From Succinatimonas sp. CAG:777 (GTDB lineage Bacteria; Pseudomonadota; Gammaproteobacteria; Enterobacterales; Succinivibrionaceae), in assembly GCA_000431835.1 (NCBI GenBank), contig HF987915.1:1-35358 (forward strand): a stretch of DNA of 35,358 nucleotides. Direction: 5' to 3'. Each line of letters starts with the position of its first letter. Within the stretch, counting starts at the first letter, position 1. Below, in pieces: positions 24,429 to 32,331 of the stretch. The position numbers were made by a program, and so were the translations under genes. The notes beneath the pieces are model-generated. The model was not told where the DNA came from. It searched no databases and saw nothing but the letters and a program-made list of their open reading frames with translations.

Positions 24429-25160
24429 TTATAAGCTGAATTCTTCAGCTGTTTCTCTTACAAAAGCTTTTAGGATGGCTAGGCTATCGTCATTTCTAAA
24501 GTAGTTATACTCAGGATGCCACTGCACTCCAAGCATAAAGTTGTAATCAACAGCTTTGATACTCTCTACAATGCCATCTTCACTTATGGCATTAACGCTT
24601 AAGCCAATACCAACATCTTTAATGCCTTGGTGATGCACGCTGTTGACTTGCAGTTCATCTTTTTTCAACAGCTTGTGAAGGTAAGCATCAGAGTTTAAAG
24701 TAACTTTATGAGAGGTATTGTCATAAGGTTTGTTTTGGTGATGTTCTATATGCTTGCCATTGTTTGACTGATATTGAATATTAAGATCCTGATACAGGGA
24801 ACCACCAAACAGAACATTTAGAATTTGACAACCTCTGCAGATGCCTAAGATGGCTTTGTCTGAGAATTCAGCATCTTCAAAGACAACTTTGGTTAAGGTA
24901 TCAAGAGTAGGGGAGAGTTCTCCACAAGATGGCTGCTTTTTCTCATGATAAAGTTCTGGAGAAACATCTTGGCCTCCAGTAAACAGATAACCATCGCATA
25001 ATGCGCTTATAGTTAAGATCTCATCTACATCGCTTGTGTAAGGAAAAATGAGAGTATTTGCTCCTGCTTTTTCTAAGCCTTTCTGATAGCCAGGTAACAT
25101 CCAAATGCTGTCTTTTTCACTGTCATACAATGGCAAGATGCCAATAATTGGTTTTGTCAT
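24429..25160 (-). CDS. Gamma-glutamyl-gamma-aminobutyrate hydrolase-like (peptidase C26)
   Basis: The 243-residue class I glutamine amidotransferase fold has the nucleophile Cys in LGICRGCQIL, and the His and Glu of the triad in GVQWHPEYN. SVHHQGI and the initial PIIGILPLYD strand are typical of the PuuD/C26 family, which cleaves gamma-glutamyl bonds, for example in gamma-glutamyl-GABA from putrescine breakdown. No other puu genes are near, so the substrate may differ. The gene has its own transcript, divergent from the BASS transporter across 230 bases. Confidence 0.85.
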   Translation of the reverse strand: MTKPIIGILPLYDSEKDSIWMLPGYQKGLEKAGANTLIFPYTSDVDEILTISALCDGYLFTGGQDVSPELYHEKKQPSCGELSPTLDTLTKVVFEDAEFSDKAILGICRGCQILNVLFGGSLYQDLNIQYQSNNGKHIEHHQNKPYDNTSHKVTLNSDAYLHKLLKKDELQVNSVHHQGIKDVGIGLSVNAISEDGIVESIKAVDYNFMLGVQWHPEYNYFRNDDSLAILKAFVRETAEEFSL

Positions 25161-25322
25161 AGGTTTATTACCATTTCATTGTTTCTTGATAGTTAGCTTG
25201 TGTTTTCTAATTATTAACGATAATGATGACGAAATCTAATAATGTGTTTTTTGTGTGCAGATGAATGCGAAGTTGATCTTTTATGGTGAATCCTCTGAAA
25301 TTTACTCTCAGATCACAGATTA

Positions 25323-25350
25323 TTGACAGTTATAATAATGGATCTAATAT
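25323..25350 (+). promoter_or_regulatory. Predicted sigma-70 promoter of the BASS transporter
   Basis: A consensus TTGACA (25323-25328) and TAATAT (25345-25350) are 16 bases apart. The predicted start lies near 25357, about 33 bases before the ATG. Confidence 0.65.
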
Positions 25351-25389
25351 AACAGACACAAATTAACTAATAACAATAGGTAAAATTGT

Positions 25390-26364
25390 ATGTCTAACGC
25401 ATTAAGAACTCTTGCTTCTATAAGTGCATTCTTTAGTAAAACTTTTGCCCTATGGGTAATTGCTTTTGCTTTAATCTCTTATTATTTCCCTCAGGGATTT
25501 TTATTCTTATTACCATATGTATCAATCCTCTTAGGTGTTGTTATGTTTGGTATGGGCTTGACCTTATCACCAAAAGACTTCTCTGAAGTGTTCCACCGTC
25601 CTATTCAGGTTATTATCGGTATTGTAGGTCAGTTCGTGTTAATGCCTTTAATTGCATTCTTCTTAGTAAAGGCATTTGGCCTATCTGCAGATCTGGCTGC
25701 AGGTGTGTTACTGGTAGGTTGTTGCCCTGGTGGTACCTCATCAAATGTAATGTCCTACTTAGGTAAAGGTGATGTTCCTCTATCTGTTACTATTACCTCA
25801 TGTACAACAATCTTAGCTCCATTAGTAACTCCAGGACTATTCTGGTTATTTGCTCATCAGTACATTGAAGTTGATCCTGCTGCTATGTTCTGGTCAATTG
25901 TTAAGATTGTGCTTTTACCTATCATTGGTGGTGTAGTTGTGAATGCCTTATTTGGTACAGTTGTAAAGAAAGTTGTAGTTGCATTACCTTTAATCAGTGT
26001 ATTTGCAATTATTTCTATTGTTACTGCTGTAGTTTCAGCTAGTGCTGAAAGAATTGCAGAAACAGCTCTTATTATCTTCTTAGTTGTAGCTTTACATAAC
26101 TGCATCGGTTACTTATTCGGCTACCTATTAGGTAAGGTATTTGGTATGAAGCTAGCTCAGAAAAAGACACTTGCAATCGAAATCGGTATGCAAAACTCAG
26201 GTCTTGCTGCAACCTTGGCTGCTAAATTAGCAACAACAGGTGCAATTAACCCAATTGCAGCTGTTCCTGGAGCAGTGTTCTCAGTATGGCACAATATTTC
26301 TGGTCCTATCCTTGCAACCTTCTTTGCAAATTTAAAAGACAAAGATGAGAATGCTCAAGATTAA
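25390..26364 (+). CDS. Bile acid:sodium symporter (BASS) family transporter
   Basis: This 324-residue inner-membrane protein has about ten hydrophobic helices. The family motifs VGCCPGGTSSNVMSYLGKGD and IEIGMQNSGLAATLA, plus MFGMGLTL near the second helix, mark a BASS protein of the YocS/PanS type. Bacterial relatives move organic acids such as ketopantoate, pyruvate-like compounds or bile acids with sodium. The substrate here is unknown; in a gut anaerobe either is possible. It is monocistronic, with a promoter at 25323 and a terminator at 26388. Confidence 0.9.
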   Translation: MSNALRTLASISAFFSKTFALWVIAFALISYYFPQGFLFLLPYVSILLGVVMFGMGLTLSPKDFSEVFHRPIQVIIGIVGQFVLMPLIAFFLVKAFGLSADLAAGVLLVGCCPGGTSSNVMSYLGKGDVPLSVTITSCTTILAPLVTPGLFWLFAHQYIEVDPAAMFWSIVKIVLLPIIGGVVVNALFGTVVKKVVVALPLISVFAIISIVTAVVSASAERIAETALIIFLVVALHNCIGYLFGYLLGKVFGMKLAQKKTLAIEIGMQNSGLAATLAAKLATTGAINPIAAVPGAVFSVWHNISGPILATFFANLKDKDENAQD

Positions 26365-26387
26365 AACTAATCTTATCTAGATAAAGT

Positions 26388-26416
26388 AAAGCTCTTGGTT
26401 TTAAATCAGGAGCTTT
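26388..26416. terminator. Hairpin between converging BASS and MocR genes
   Basis: AAAGCTCTTG pairs with CAGGAGCTTT (one G-U pair) around a U-rich 9-base loop. Tails are ATTGTGT on the plus side and ACTTTAT on the minus side, so it may terminate both transcripts, though not strongly. Confidence 0.65.
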
Positions 26417-26462
26417 ATTGTGTCTGCAATTTGAAATCTAAAGTCTTCAACTCAATCAAACG

Positions 26463-27959
26463 CTATCTTCTCATCTTGAGAATAAGATTTTTTAATATCA
26501 AAGCTCCTTTTTTAAATTCTTCTTCATTAACGTAAGCATAAGACAGCCTTAAAGAATTGTTTGCCTTAAAGTCATAGATATCACCAGGATTTAAGAGTAA
26601 TTTTGCTTTAATAGCTTCTTTAAAGAGTTCATCCATTTTTATAGGAACTTTAAAGGTAAGCCAAATGTAAAAGCCCCCTTTTGGCGTTGACCAACTTGCT
26701 AGATCTTTAAACATCTCATCTAAGATCTTAAGCGCATTAGTTAGTCTGTGTCTTAAAGTTTCTTTTAAGCTTAAAAGGTAGCTGTCGTACATACCAGACT
26801 TTAAAAAGTGCATGAAAACATATTGAGATAAAGAACTTGCTCCATAATCCATCTGCATTTTAGCGTCACCTAACCTTTGAACGATAGCTTGAGGCGCAAC
26901 TAGATAACCAATTCTAAGTCCTGGTGATAAGGTTTTAGATGCTGTGCCCAAGTAAATAACCATGTCATTAGTATCTAATGCCTTTATAGGAGTGTAAACC
27001 TCATTCTCATAGCAGAGTTCTTGATAGGCACCATCTTCAATTACTGGTAATCTTTGCTTTAGACAAAAGTCCAAAAGCTCCTGTCGTCTTTTATTGCTCA
27101 TGCAGCAACCAGTAGGATTGTGGTTTGTAGGAATAGTATACAGAACTGAAGAGCAGTCATTGAGGTTAGAGTCTAGTCCTGTTTGATTTTGTTTATTGAG
27201 CTTTTGCAGGAGCTTCCAATACTCTATACCATCTTCATCCATACTAATACCAGACAACTCTAAACCTGCTGATTGAAATACTTGAAGAGACTTTAAATAA
27301 GAAGGTGCTTCTACAAAGACTTTAGATCCATTTTTTAGCAAGCAAACAGAAATCAACTGTAAAGCTTGCAGTGATCCTGAGGTTATTAGAATACAGTCAG
27401 GTGTAGTGTTAATGCCTAGCTTTTGCAAATGCTTTTGAATCTCAACTCTTAGCTCATAAAGTCCTAATGGTTCAAGATAACCTAAGTCAGTGACCGTATC
27501 TGCGGTAAGCAAAAGAGCCTTTTTTAAGTAGTCTTTAGGAAAAAGCCTGTGGTCAATTTCACCTGTACCTAATCTTAGTAATTCTGGCTGAAACTCTAGT
27601 TGATTGATCGTTTGAAGAGTAGAAATGTTCTCTTTAAAGGTTCCTGATAATAAATGTCGTGACCAGTTTTGGTTACCTTTTAAGAGTAAAGACCAAGTAT
27701 TGCTCGATATTTCAGTGCCAGCTCCATAACTTCCTTTTAAAACGCCGTATGAAGAGAGCTCGGCAATGGCTGAGCTAACAGTCGATCTGTTTACCATAAA
27801 AATCTCAGAGAGCTTTCTTTGTGAAGGCAATTTCACGCCTATTGGAAAAGCTCCAGAACTGACAGATGACAAAAAGAAATCCACTATTTGCTGATAAGCT
27901 GGAACTGCTGAACTTTTATCTGGATGCCAGTTTATTTCTAAAGTTTGTTTTGTGTTCAT
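26463..27959 (-). CDS. MocR-type transcriptional regulator (GntR HTH fused to aminotransferase fold)
   Basis: The 498-residue protein has an N-terminal winged helix (about 18-80, KLPSQRKLSEIFMVNRSTVSSAI) fused to a fold-type I aminotransferase domain. The PLP lysine is in GTASKTLSPGLRIGYL (about residue 340), with NPTGCC and the SGSLQALQL segment. MocR proteins sense an amino acid, PLP or a related ligand and commonly control a divergent gene. The LysE-type exporter 149 bases away on the other strand is the obvious target. Three direct-repeat motifs in between could be operators. An independent aminotransferase activity is unlikely but not excluded. Confidence 0.92.
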   Translation of the reverse strand: MNTKQTLEINWHPDKSSAVPAYQQIVDFFLSSVSSGAFPIGVKLPSQRKLSEIFMVNRSTVSSAIAELSSYGVLKGSYGAGTEISSNTWSLLLKGNQNWSRHLLSGTFKENISTLQTINQLEFQPELLRLGTGEIDHRLFPKDYLKKALLLTADTVTDLGYLEPLGLYELRVEIQKHLQKLGINTTPDCILITSGSLQALQLISVCLLKNGSKVFVEAPSYLKSLQVFQSAGLELSGISMDEDGIEYWKLLQKLNKQNQTGLDSNLNDCSSVLYTIPTNHNPTGCCMSNKRRQELLDFCLKQRLPVIEDGAYQELCYENEVYTPIKALDTNDMVIYLGTASKTLSPGLRIGYLVAPQAIVQRLGDAKMQMDYGASSLSQYVFMHFLKSGMYDSYLLSLKETLRHRLTNALKILDEMFKDLASWSTPKGGFYIWLTFKVPIKMDELFKEAIKAKLLLNPGDIYDFKANNSLRLSYAYVNEEEFKKGALILKNLILKMRR

Positions 27960-27961
27960 AA

Positions 27962-28102
27962 CTTGGTTGGGTAAAAAAGTAACTTTTGGTCGGTTACAAG
28001 AAAATTAAAAAAAATATAATGTCATCAAAATCGCATAAGAACATAGATGTTTAGAAAAATAACATCAGACTTTATTAAAGTATAGATTATTTTGGTTGGT
28101 AT
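27962..28102. promoter_or_regulatory. Three TTGGTYGG direct repeats, candidate MocR operators
   Basis: CTTGGTTGGGTA (27962-27973), TTTGGTCGGTTA (27985-27996) and TTTGGTTGGTAT (28091-28102) lie in the divergent promoter region. The first two start 23 bases apart, about two helical turns; the third lies just before the exporter start. A TATAAT box at 28015-28020 on the plus strand lies downstream of the first pair. Direct-repeat sites are typical for MocR regulators. Confidence 0.5.
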
Positions 28103-28108
28103 TATTAA

Positions 28109-28735
28109 ATGTACACCTACTTTTTTCAAGGGTTAACTATGGGGCTTGCTTATTTGGCTCCTATTGGCATGCAAAATCTCTTCGTTATCAATTCAGCTTT
28201 AAATGATTCTAGAAAACGAGCTTTTCTTACAGCCATTATTGTGGCCTGCTTTGATATTAGCTTATCTGCTTCATGTTTTTATGGTATTGGATCTATCATG
28301 GAAAAGTATGACTTTGTAAAACTTGCAATTTTACTTATTGGAAGCATTGTTGTTATTAAGATTGGTATCAGCTTATTAAAGAGTAGGGCCGAAAATGTTA
28401 AAAGAGAATGTTCTTCAATGCCTATTGGTAAAACTATTACCTCAGCTTGTGTAGTTACCTGGTTTAATCCTCAGGCTATCATTGACGGCACTATGATGTT
28501 AGGAGCTTTCCATGTAACTTTACTCTCAAGCCAAGCTCTACCATTTATGTCAGGCATTATCTCAGCTTCATTTTTATGGTTTACAGGCTTGATTTTTGTA
28601 ATCTCTCTTTTTAGCAAGATCTTCAGAGGCAATAACAGTTCTAAGGTAATGACTGTTGTTAATAGAGTATGTGGAACTGTGATTATTATCTACGGACTGA
28701 ATCTTTTAAAAGTATTTTTTACAATGTTAGCTTAG
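28109..28735 (+). CDS. LysE/ArgO-family amino-acid exporter
   Basis: This 208-residue inner-membrane protein has five to six predicted helices. GLAYLAPIGMQNLFVINSAL near the N-terminus and VTWFNPQAIID in the middle are LysE/ArgO signatures. The family exports basic amino acids such as lysine or arginine, relieving intracellular excess. No SD is obvious before the ATG, and the third operator-like repeat sits there. The divergent MocR gene is its likely regulator. An alternative reading as a RhtB-type exporter is less supported because of the GMQN motif. Confidence 0.9.
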   Translation: MYTYFFQGLTMGLAYLAPIGMQNLFVINSALNDSRKRAFLTAIIVACFDISLSASCFYGIGSIMEKYDFVKLAILLIGSIVVIKIGISLLKSRAENVKRECSSMPIGKTITSACVVTWFNPQAIIDGTMMLGAFHVTLLSSQALPFMSGIISASFLWFTGLIFVISLFSKIFRGNNSSKVMTVVNRVCGTVIIIYGLNLLKVFFTMLA

Positions 28736-28769
28736 ACTGAAGATTTGAGAGAGTTTTGAGAACGTTAAA

Positions 28770-28804
28770 CAATAAGGCAAGCTTTATAAAAGCAAGCCTT
28801 ATTG
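28770..28804. terminator. Hairpin between exporter and lipoprotein genes
   Basis: CAATAAGGC (28770-28778) pairs with GCCTTATTG (28796-28804). An inner GCTTT/AAAGC stem sits beyond a 2x2 internal loop. The minus-strand tail TTTAACG gives a weak T-tract for the lipoprotein transcript; the plus side has none. Confidence 0.6.
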
Positions 28805-28821
28805 TCGCAACTAATCATCAA

Positions 28822-29475
28822 TTAGTTCTTAGGAAGTGCTTTAAATTTCTGTGTAGCAAGATAATAGATGTTAGATAAAGAATCCTCTGTTACTTTCTTG
28901 TACTGAGCCTTTGTAGCAGTTAGAGCTTTTCTAGTTTGAGTATTCTTTAAATTCAAGTGTCTCTGTGTAGCACCATCCTGCATATAAACATCAAGTTCAA
29001 TTGCAGACTTAATGCTAGTGTTTAAATTACCTTTTTCAGGCCATGCCCAGAATTTCTTAACACTGATAGCTACATTGATGACACCTTGGTCTTCAGCTGC
29101 TGCATTTTCAACTACGCTGTAACCACTGTCAGCTAAGGCTTTTTCAATTGTCTCTTTTACAACTGAAGCTACGGTCTTGTCATTAGGTAGTAATAAGCCT
29201 CCTGCAGGCTCACCAATTGCTGTCTTTAATCTAGCGTAAGCTCTTGAGGTGTATTCTTCGGATAAAACGGACCCTGATGGAGTGTCATCTTTACTTCCAT
29301 CACCAATAAATACACGGCTATCAGTTACATCAGATACACAAACTGTAGGACCGTTGCTCTCTTCAGCTACAACTCTTACAGGATTTGATAAATCAAGATA
29401 TTCATTAGATGTAGAGCAACCAGTTACAGTTATAGTGAAAAAAGCAACTGTGCCTAATGCTTTAATAAAATTCAT
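28822..29475 (-). CDS. YajG-like lipoprotein
   Basis: The 217-residue protein has a lipoprotein signal (ITVTGCSTS, lipobox Cys at about residue 20). A beta-alpha domain follows with VVKETIEKALADSGYSV, NVAISVKKFWA and a C-terminal DSLSNIYYLATQKFKAL helix. This order, an ALADSGY helix followed by strand-forming isovaline-rich segments, resembles YajG/lipo-type outer-membrane lipoproteins. The match is structural by eye and of moderate strength. A GAGG SD lies five bases before the ATG. Nothing is co-transcribed with it, and the function is unknown. Confidence 0.65.
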   Translation of the reverse strand: MNFIKALGTVAFFTITVTGCSTSNEYLDLSNPVRVVAEESNGPTVCVSDVTDSRVFIGDGSKDDTPSGSVLSEEYTSRAYARLKTAIGEPAGGLLLPNDKTVASVVKETIEKALADSGYSVVENAAAEDQGVINVAISVKKFWAWPEKGNLNTSIKSAIELDVYMQDGATQRHLNLKNTQTRKALTATKAQYKKVTEDSLSNIYYLATQKFKALPKN

Positions 29476-29853
29476 AATCGCCTCTAATAAGGATGAGATT
29501 TAGATGTCTCATGATTCATGACTTGTGTCATGGAATTTGTAAGAAGCATTTTATTATTACTGAACAATCAATTCAACGAAATAAAGAAAGCTGATTAAAA
29601 CTGTCTACAATTGCGCATTTTTTTTGTGGAGATTAATGTAAGAAAATGGTCCTGCACAAGGCAGAGCCATTAACTAAGATCGTTCCTGTCAATTTAAAGA
29701 TGAGCTCAAAATAAATCCATTTTTGTGATTAGTAAAAATTGGATAAATATTAAGAAATAAGTTAAAAGAGAAGAAGTAAAAAATATATTTGTAACATAAA
29801 TTATAAATAATAAATACATGCTACAATACAGCAGTTCTTTTCGGAACAAGGGT
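29476..29853. other. AT-rich gap without a supported gene
   Basis: No frame with an SD or recognisable product is seen. It holds a CATGAC/GTCATG hairpin at 29517-29532, an imperfect hairpin near 29648-29673 and a small GTTC/GAAC hairpin at 29834-29847. A TACAAT at 29822-29827 could be a -10 for the structured RNA beginning at about 29833, but no fitting -35 was found. Confidence 0.5.
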
Positions 29854-29898
29854 GATCCTAGTACTGGATCATCGGGATATGATCTGGTATCTAGGATC
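29854..29898 (+). ncRNA. Long nested hairpin in the 5' region of the small peptide gene
   Basis: GATCCTAG (29854-29861) pairs with CTAGGATC (29891-29898). TAC/GTA follows past a one-base bulge, then a TG-by-TG internal loop, and GATCAT (29867-29872) pairs with ATGATC (29879-29884) around CGGGAT. Seventeen base pairs in 45 bases is far beyond chance, and it lies 20 bases before the SD of the peptide gene. Confidence 0.6.
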
Positions 29899-29928
29899 TT
29901 TGTTATCACTTTAAAAAGGAGTTTCAGT

Positions 29929-29991
29929 ATGAAACTTTTATTTATTGTGATGTTCCTAGTTTTATTATTAAGGTCTCATCCTGTATGGTAA
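29929..29991 (+). CDS. Small hydrophobic peptide, type I toxin-like or orphan leader peptide
   Basis: The 20-residue frame MKLLFIVMFLVLLLRSHPVW is a single predicted TM segment with Lys at the N-terminus and Arg-Ser-His-Pro-Val-Trp at the end. AAGGAG, a near-perfect SD, lies seven bases before the ATG. A strongly folded RNA precedes it and an intrinsic hairpin terminator follows at 30008. Size and composition recall Ibs-type toxins (18-19 residues, Leu/Ile/Val-rich), which are silenced by antisense RNA. A Leu-rich leader peptide is the alternative, but no antiterminator arm or downstream plus-strand operon is near. Expression is not proven. Confidence 0.55.
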   Translation: MKLLFIVMFLVLLLRSHPVW

Positions 29992-30007
29992 TTTAGGCTA
30001 ATCCTTG

Positions 30008-30036
30008 GGCAAGAGTTGGAGCTCTTGCCTTCTATC
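30008..30036 (+). terminator. Terminator after the small peptide gene
   Basis: GGCAAGAG (30008-30015) and CTCTTGCC (30022-30029) form a perfect 8-bp stem with a 6-base loop, followed by TTCTATCT. It defines a transcript of roughly 200 bases ending here. Confidence 0.75.
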
Positions 30037-30144
30037 TAATTGTAGTGCATTTCTTTCTTATTCAAAACTCACTTTGATAATTTTTTATCTCTTATAGAGA
30101 GAGGCTTATTGTTACGTACTGATTTTATACAGAGTACTAAGTAA

Positions 30145-30348
30145 TTAGTAATGTGGAGGAGGAACCTCATCTTTCATCGCTCTCGTAGCGTATGGATCTC
30201 CAACCTTTGAATATAAAATTTTAAACTGTCTTTCAAGTTTATCCATTTTGTCATAGATGTTATTAAGCTCATTTGCTTGGGCATCTAATTGTTCTTCAAG
30301 CCAAGCAATTTTTTCTTCAAGAGCAATTATTTTTTCTTCTTTTTCCAT
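30145..30348 (-). CDS. slyX: SlyX family protein
   Basis: The 67-residue protein is almost wholly a coiled coil (residues 3-50, heptads of Leu/Ile with Glu/Lys) and ends in the SlyX signature PPPHY. Length matches E. coli SlyX (72). The family is of unknown function and largely restricted to gammaproteobacteria, where it often adjoins slyD, which is absent here. AGGA lies five bases before the ATG at 30348. Confidence 0.9.
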   Translation of the reverse strand: MEKEEKIIALEEKIAWLEEQLDAQANELNNIYDKMDKLERQFKILYSKVGDPYATRAMKDEVPPPHY

Positions 30349-30491
30349 AAGTTCCTGTAATTAGTACAAGTGTTTGCTATATTTGTGGATGTTGAATAAT
30401 ATTGAGTTATTGAACTATTGCTGCACATTATATATGCAAGACTATTTTGAACAAAGAAAAAGGTGATTTCGTTCACTTAAAAGGAAAGATT

Positions 30492-31019
30492 ATGTCCGCA
30501 CAAGAGTTAGTAGACATTGTCGATAGAGACAATAATGTTATAGATACAGTTACCAGAAAAGAGATGCGTCAAAAACAACTTCCACACCGAGCGTCTTACA
30601 TAGCAGTATGCAATAGGGGAGGTAAGTTTTTAGTTGAGATTAGAACTTTATGCAAAGATTATTCTCCTGGTACCTTTGATGCAGTAGTTGGCGGTGTAAT
30701 GCAACATGGTGAAGAATATGTGGCAGCTGCAAAACGTGAATTATTAGAAGAAGTCGGTATTAATGCTGATGATAAAAAGGTAGATTTCTATCCACTAGAA
30801 ACATTAAGAATTGAAGATGAGAAAACAGATCATTTCTTCTATGGATATTTGTACCTAGCTATTGCTGATGTGATTACAGTAAGACAAGCTAGTGAAGTCT
30901 CTGGTGTAATGTTTATAGATAAAGAAGATGTATTAAAGCAAGCTAAAAACTGTAATTATGATTCAGTGGTAGCTTTCAAAGAAATTTTAAAGAGATCTAA
31001 AGCTAAAGGAATTATCTAA
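30492..31019 (+). CDS. NUDIX hydrolase, YfcD-like
   Basis: The 175-residue protein contains a perfect Nudix box (G-x5-E-x7-RELLEEVG-I, in GVMQHGEEYVAAAKRELLEE) with the metal-binding glutamates. The N-terminal VDIVDRDNNVIDTVTRKEMRQ and LPHRASYI segments match YfcD and the related isopentenyl-diphosphate-isomerase-like NUDIX group. The substrate is unknown. An in-frame ATG at 30447 exists, but AAAGGAAAG lies before 30492, and that start yields the normal family N-terminus. It converges with corA. Confidence 0.9.
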   Translation: MSAQELVDIVDRDNNVIDTVTRKEMRQKQLPHRASYIAVCNRGGKFLVEIRTLCKDYSPGTFDAVVGGVMQHGEEYVAAAKRELLEEVGINADDKKVDFYPLETLRIEDEKTDHFFYGYLYLAIADVITVRQASEVSGVMFIDKEDVLKQAKNCNYDSVVAFKEILKRSKAKGII

Positions 31020-31045
31020 AAGTAATCATTTTTTGAATTTGATGT

Positions 31046-31085
31046 TGAGGTTGTGCAAAGAGTTAATTTTTTTTGCACAACCTCA
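31046..31085. terminator. Bidirectional terminator between NUDIX and corA genes
   Basis: TGAGGTTGTGCAAA (31046-31059) and TTTGCACAACCTCA (31072-31085) form a perfect 14-bp stem. The loop holds eight T residues, so a T-run is not directly downstream of either side, but the stem is among the strongest in the window. Confidence 0.8.
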
Positions 31086-31125
31086 GTCATCTAACTAAAT
31101 AAGATCTAATCAATGTTATTGCAGA

Positions 31126-32076
31126 CTACAACCAACCTTTCTTTCTAAAGAACAGATAGGTAACAGCAGCAGACAAGATCATCATACCAATTGAAAGAGG
31201 GTAACCCCAATACCAAGATAACTCTGGCATAAACTTAAAGTTCATACCATAAACAGAAGCGATCCAAGTAGGAGGCATGAACACAACCGCAGCCACCGAG
31301 AAGATCTTGATGATGCTGTTCTGCTTTTGGTTAGTGTATCCCATTGAGGCTTCTAGCTGGAAGTTAATCTTATTAGAAATAAATGAGGTATGAGGCAAAA
31401 TAGACTCAATATCGTTTAAAACCTCATCTAAGGTTCTTCCTTGCCTATCGTCAATTGAGCTTTCAAATGTTTTTCTGATGAATCTTAAAGCACGACGAGT
31501 ATCGTGAAGAGCCTGCAGAATTTGGGAATTCAATTCCTCTTGGTTTACAAGTTCTTCAAGAGTCTCGTCTACATGGGTATCATCAGTGATCTGATCTGAG
31601 GTTTCTTCCAAAGTGCTGTATGCATCCTCGATAAGATCAGACAACTGATCAACTTTTAAATCTTGAAGTTTTAAAAGTATATCTAAAGCTGAACGGATCT
31701 CAACTTTATTGTGACGAATGTAGTAACGTAACAATCTAACAATTGAAATGTCATCTTCCCTAAAAGATATTAGAAGATTCTTTCTCATTGTAAAAGACAT
31801 GTTTACACCACGGGTTTCATTTGAAAGACGCTGTGGGAATAATGACAAGATATGTACACCATCAGGACCTACACGGAAACGAGATGATGACTCAATATCA
31901 TCCATTTCGTCTTCTTCAGGAACGTCTTCAACAAATAAAGTTTCAAGCCACTGACGTTCTTCATCGTCTGGCTGGTTAACATCAAGCCATATCACATCAG
32001 AAGGCAGAGGTTCTTTTGGTGTTATCTGAATAATTGACAGGCTGTCATCTTCGTTTATTAGGCATGCTGAAATCAT
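31126..32076 (-). CDS. corA: Magnesium transporter CorA
   Basis: From the ATG at 32076 the protein has 316 residues, exactly the length of E. coli CorA. An acidic cytosolic funnel domain with long helices precedes two C-terminal TM helices. The signature YGMNF (about 276-280) and MPEL loop form the selectivity filter region, and the tail is Lys-rich. It should form a pentameric Mg/Co/Ni channel in the inner membrane. A TTG start at 32088 is possible, but GGAG six bases before 32076 fits better. The upstream region holds a large palindrome at 32255-32278. Confidence 0.95.
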   Translation of the reverse strand: MISACLINEDDSLSIIQITPKEPLPSDVIWLDVNQPDDEERQWLETLFVEDVPEEDEMDDIESSSRFRVGPDGVHILSLFPQRLSNETRGVNMSFTMRKNLLISFREDDISIVRLLRYYIRHNKVEIRSALDILLKLQDLKVDQLSDLIEDAYSTLEETSDQITDDTHVDETLEELVNQEELNSQILQALHDTRRALRFIRKTFESSIDDRQGRTLDEVLNDIESILPHTSFISNKINFQLEASMGYTNQKQNSIIKIFSVAAVVFMPPTWIASVYGMNFKFMPELSWYWGYPLSIGMMILSAAVTYLFFRKKGWL

Positions 32077-32254
32077 GGTAATCTCCAATTGGCCAGCTTT
32101 TAAGCTGTTTCATTTGAGGGCATTAGTGCAGCATGGCATGAGGCTATCTTAGCCAAATTTACCAATCAAAATTGCGAGTGTATTTTTTCACAAAAGAGTT
32201 AAAAATACCATAACGAAATGTTAAAAAAGTGTAAAGAAATACAGTATAAGATAA

Positions 32255-32278
32255 GAATTAGGACATTTGTCCTAATTC
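32255..32278. promoter_or_regulatory. 24-bp perfect palindrome between the corA start and the GntR gene end
   Basis: Arms GAATTAGGACA (32255-32265) and TGTCCTAATTC (32268-32278) are exact complements around TT. It lies about 180 bases before corA and 54 bases after the GntR stop. No T-tract supports a terminator. The arm AATTAGGACA recurs at 33214-33223, just before the PiT start, so a protein-binding site is favoured. Confidence 0.6.
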
Positions 32279-32331
32279 AATCGTTGATTATTAAGATAAA
32301 AGAGGAAGTTTTAGTTTAAGAGTGCAAATTT

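Noticed and set aside
29706..29909. 67-codon minus-strand frame across the small peptide locus
   Set aside because: Low-complexity AT-rich translation with no SD, and it runs through the nested hairpin. A chance frame.
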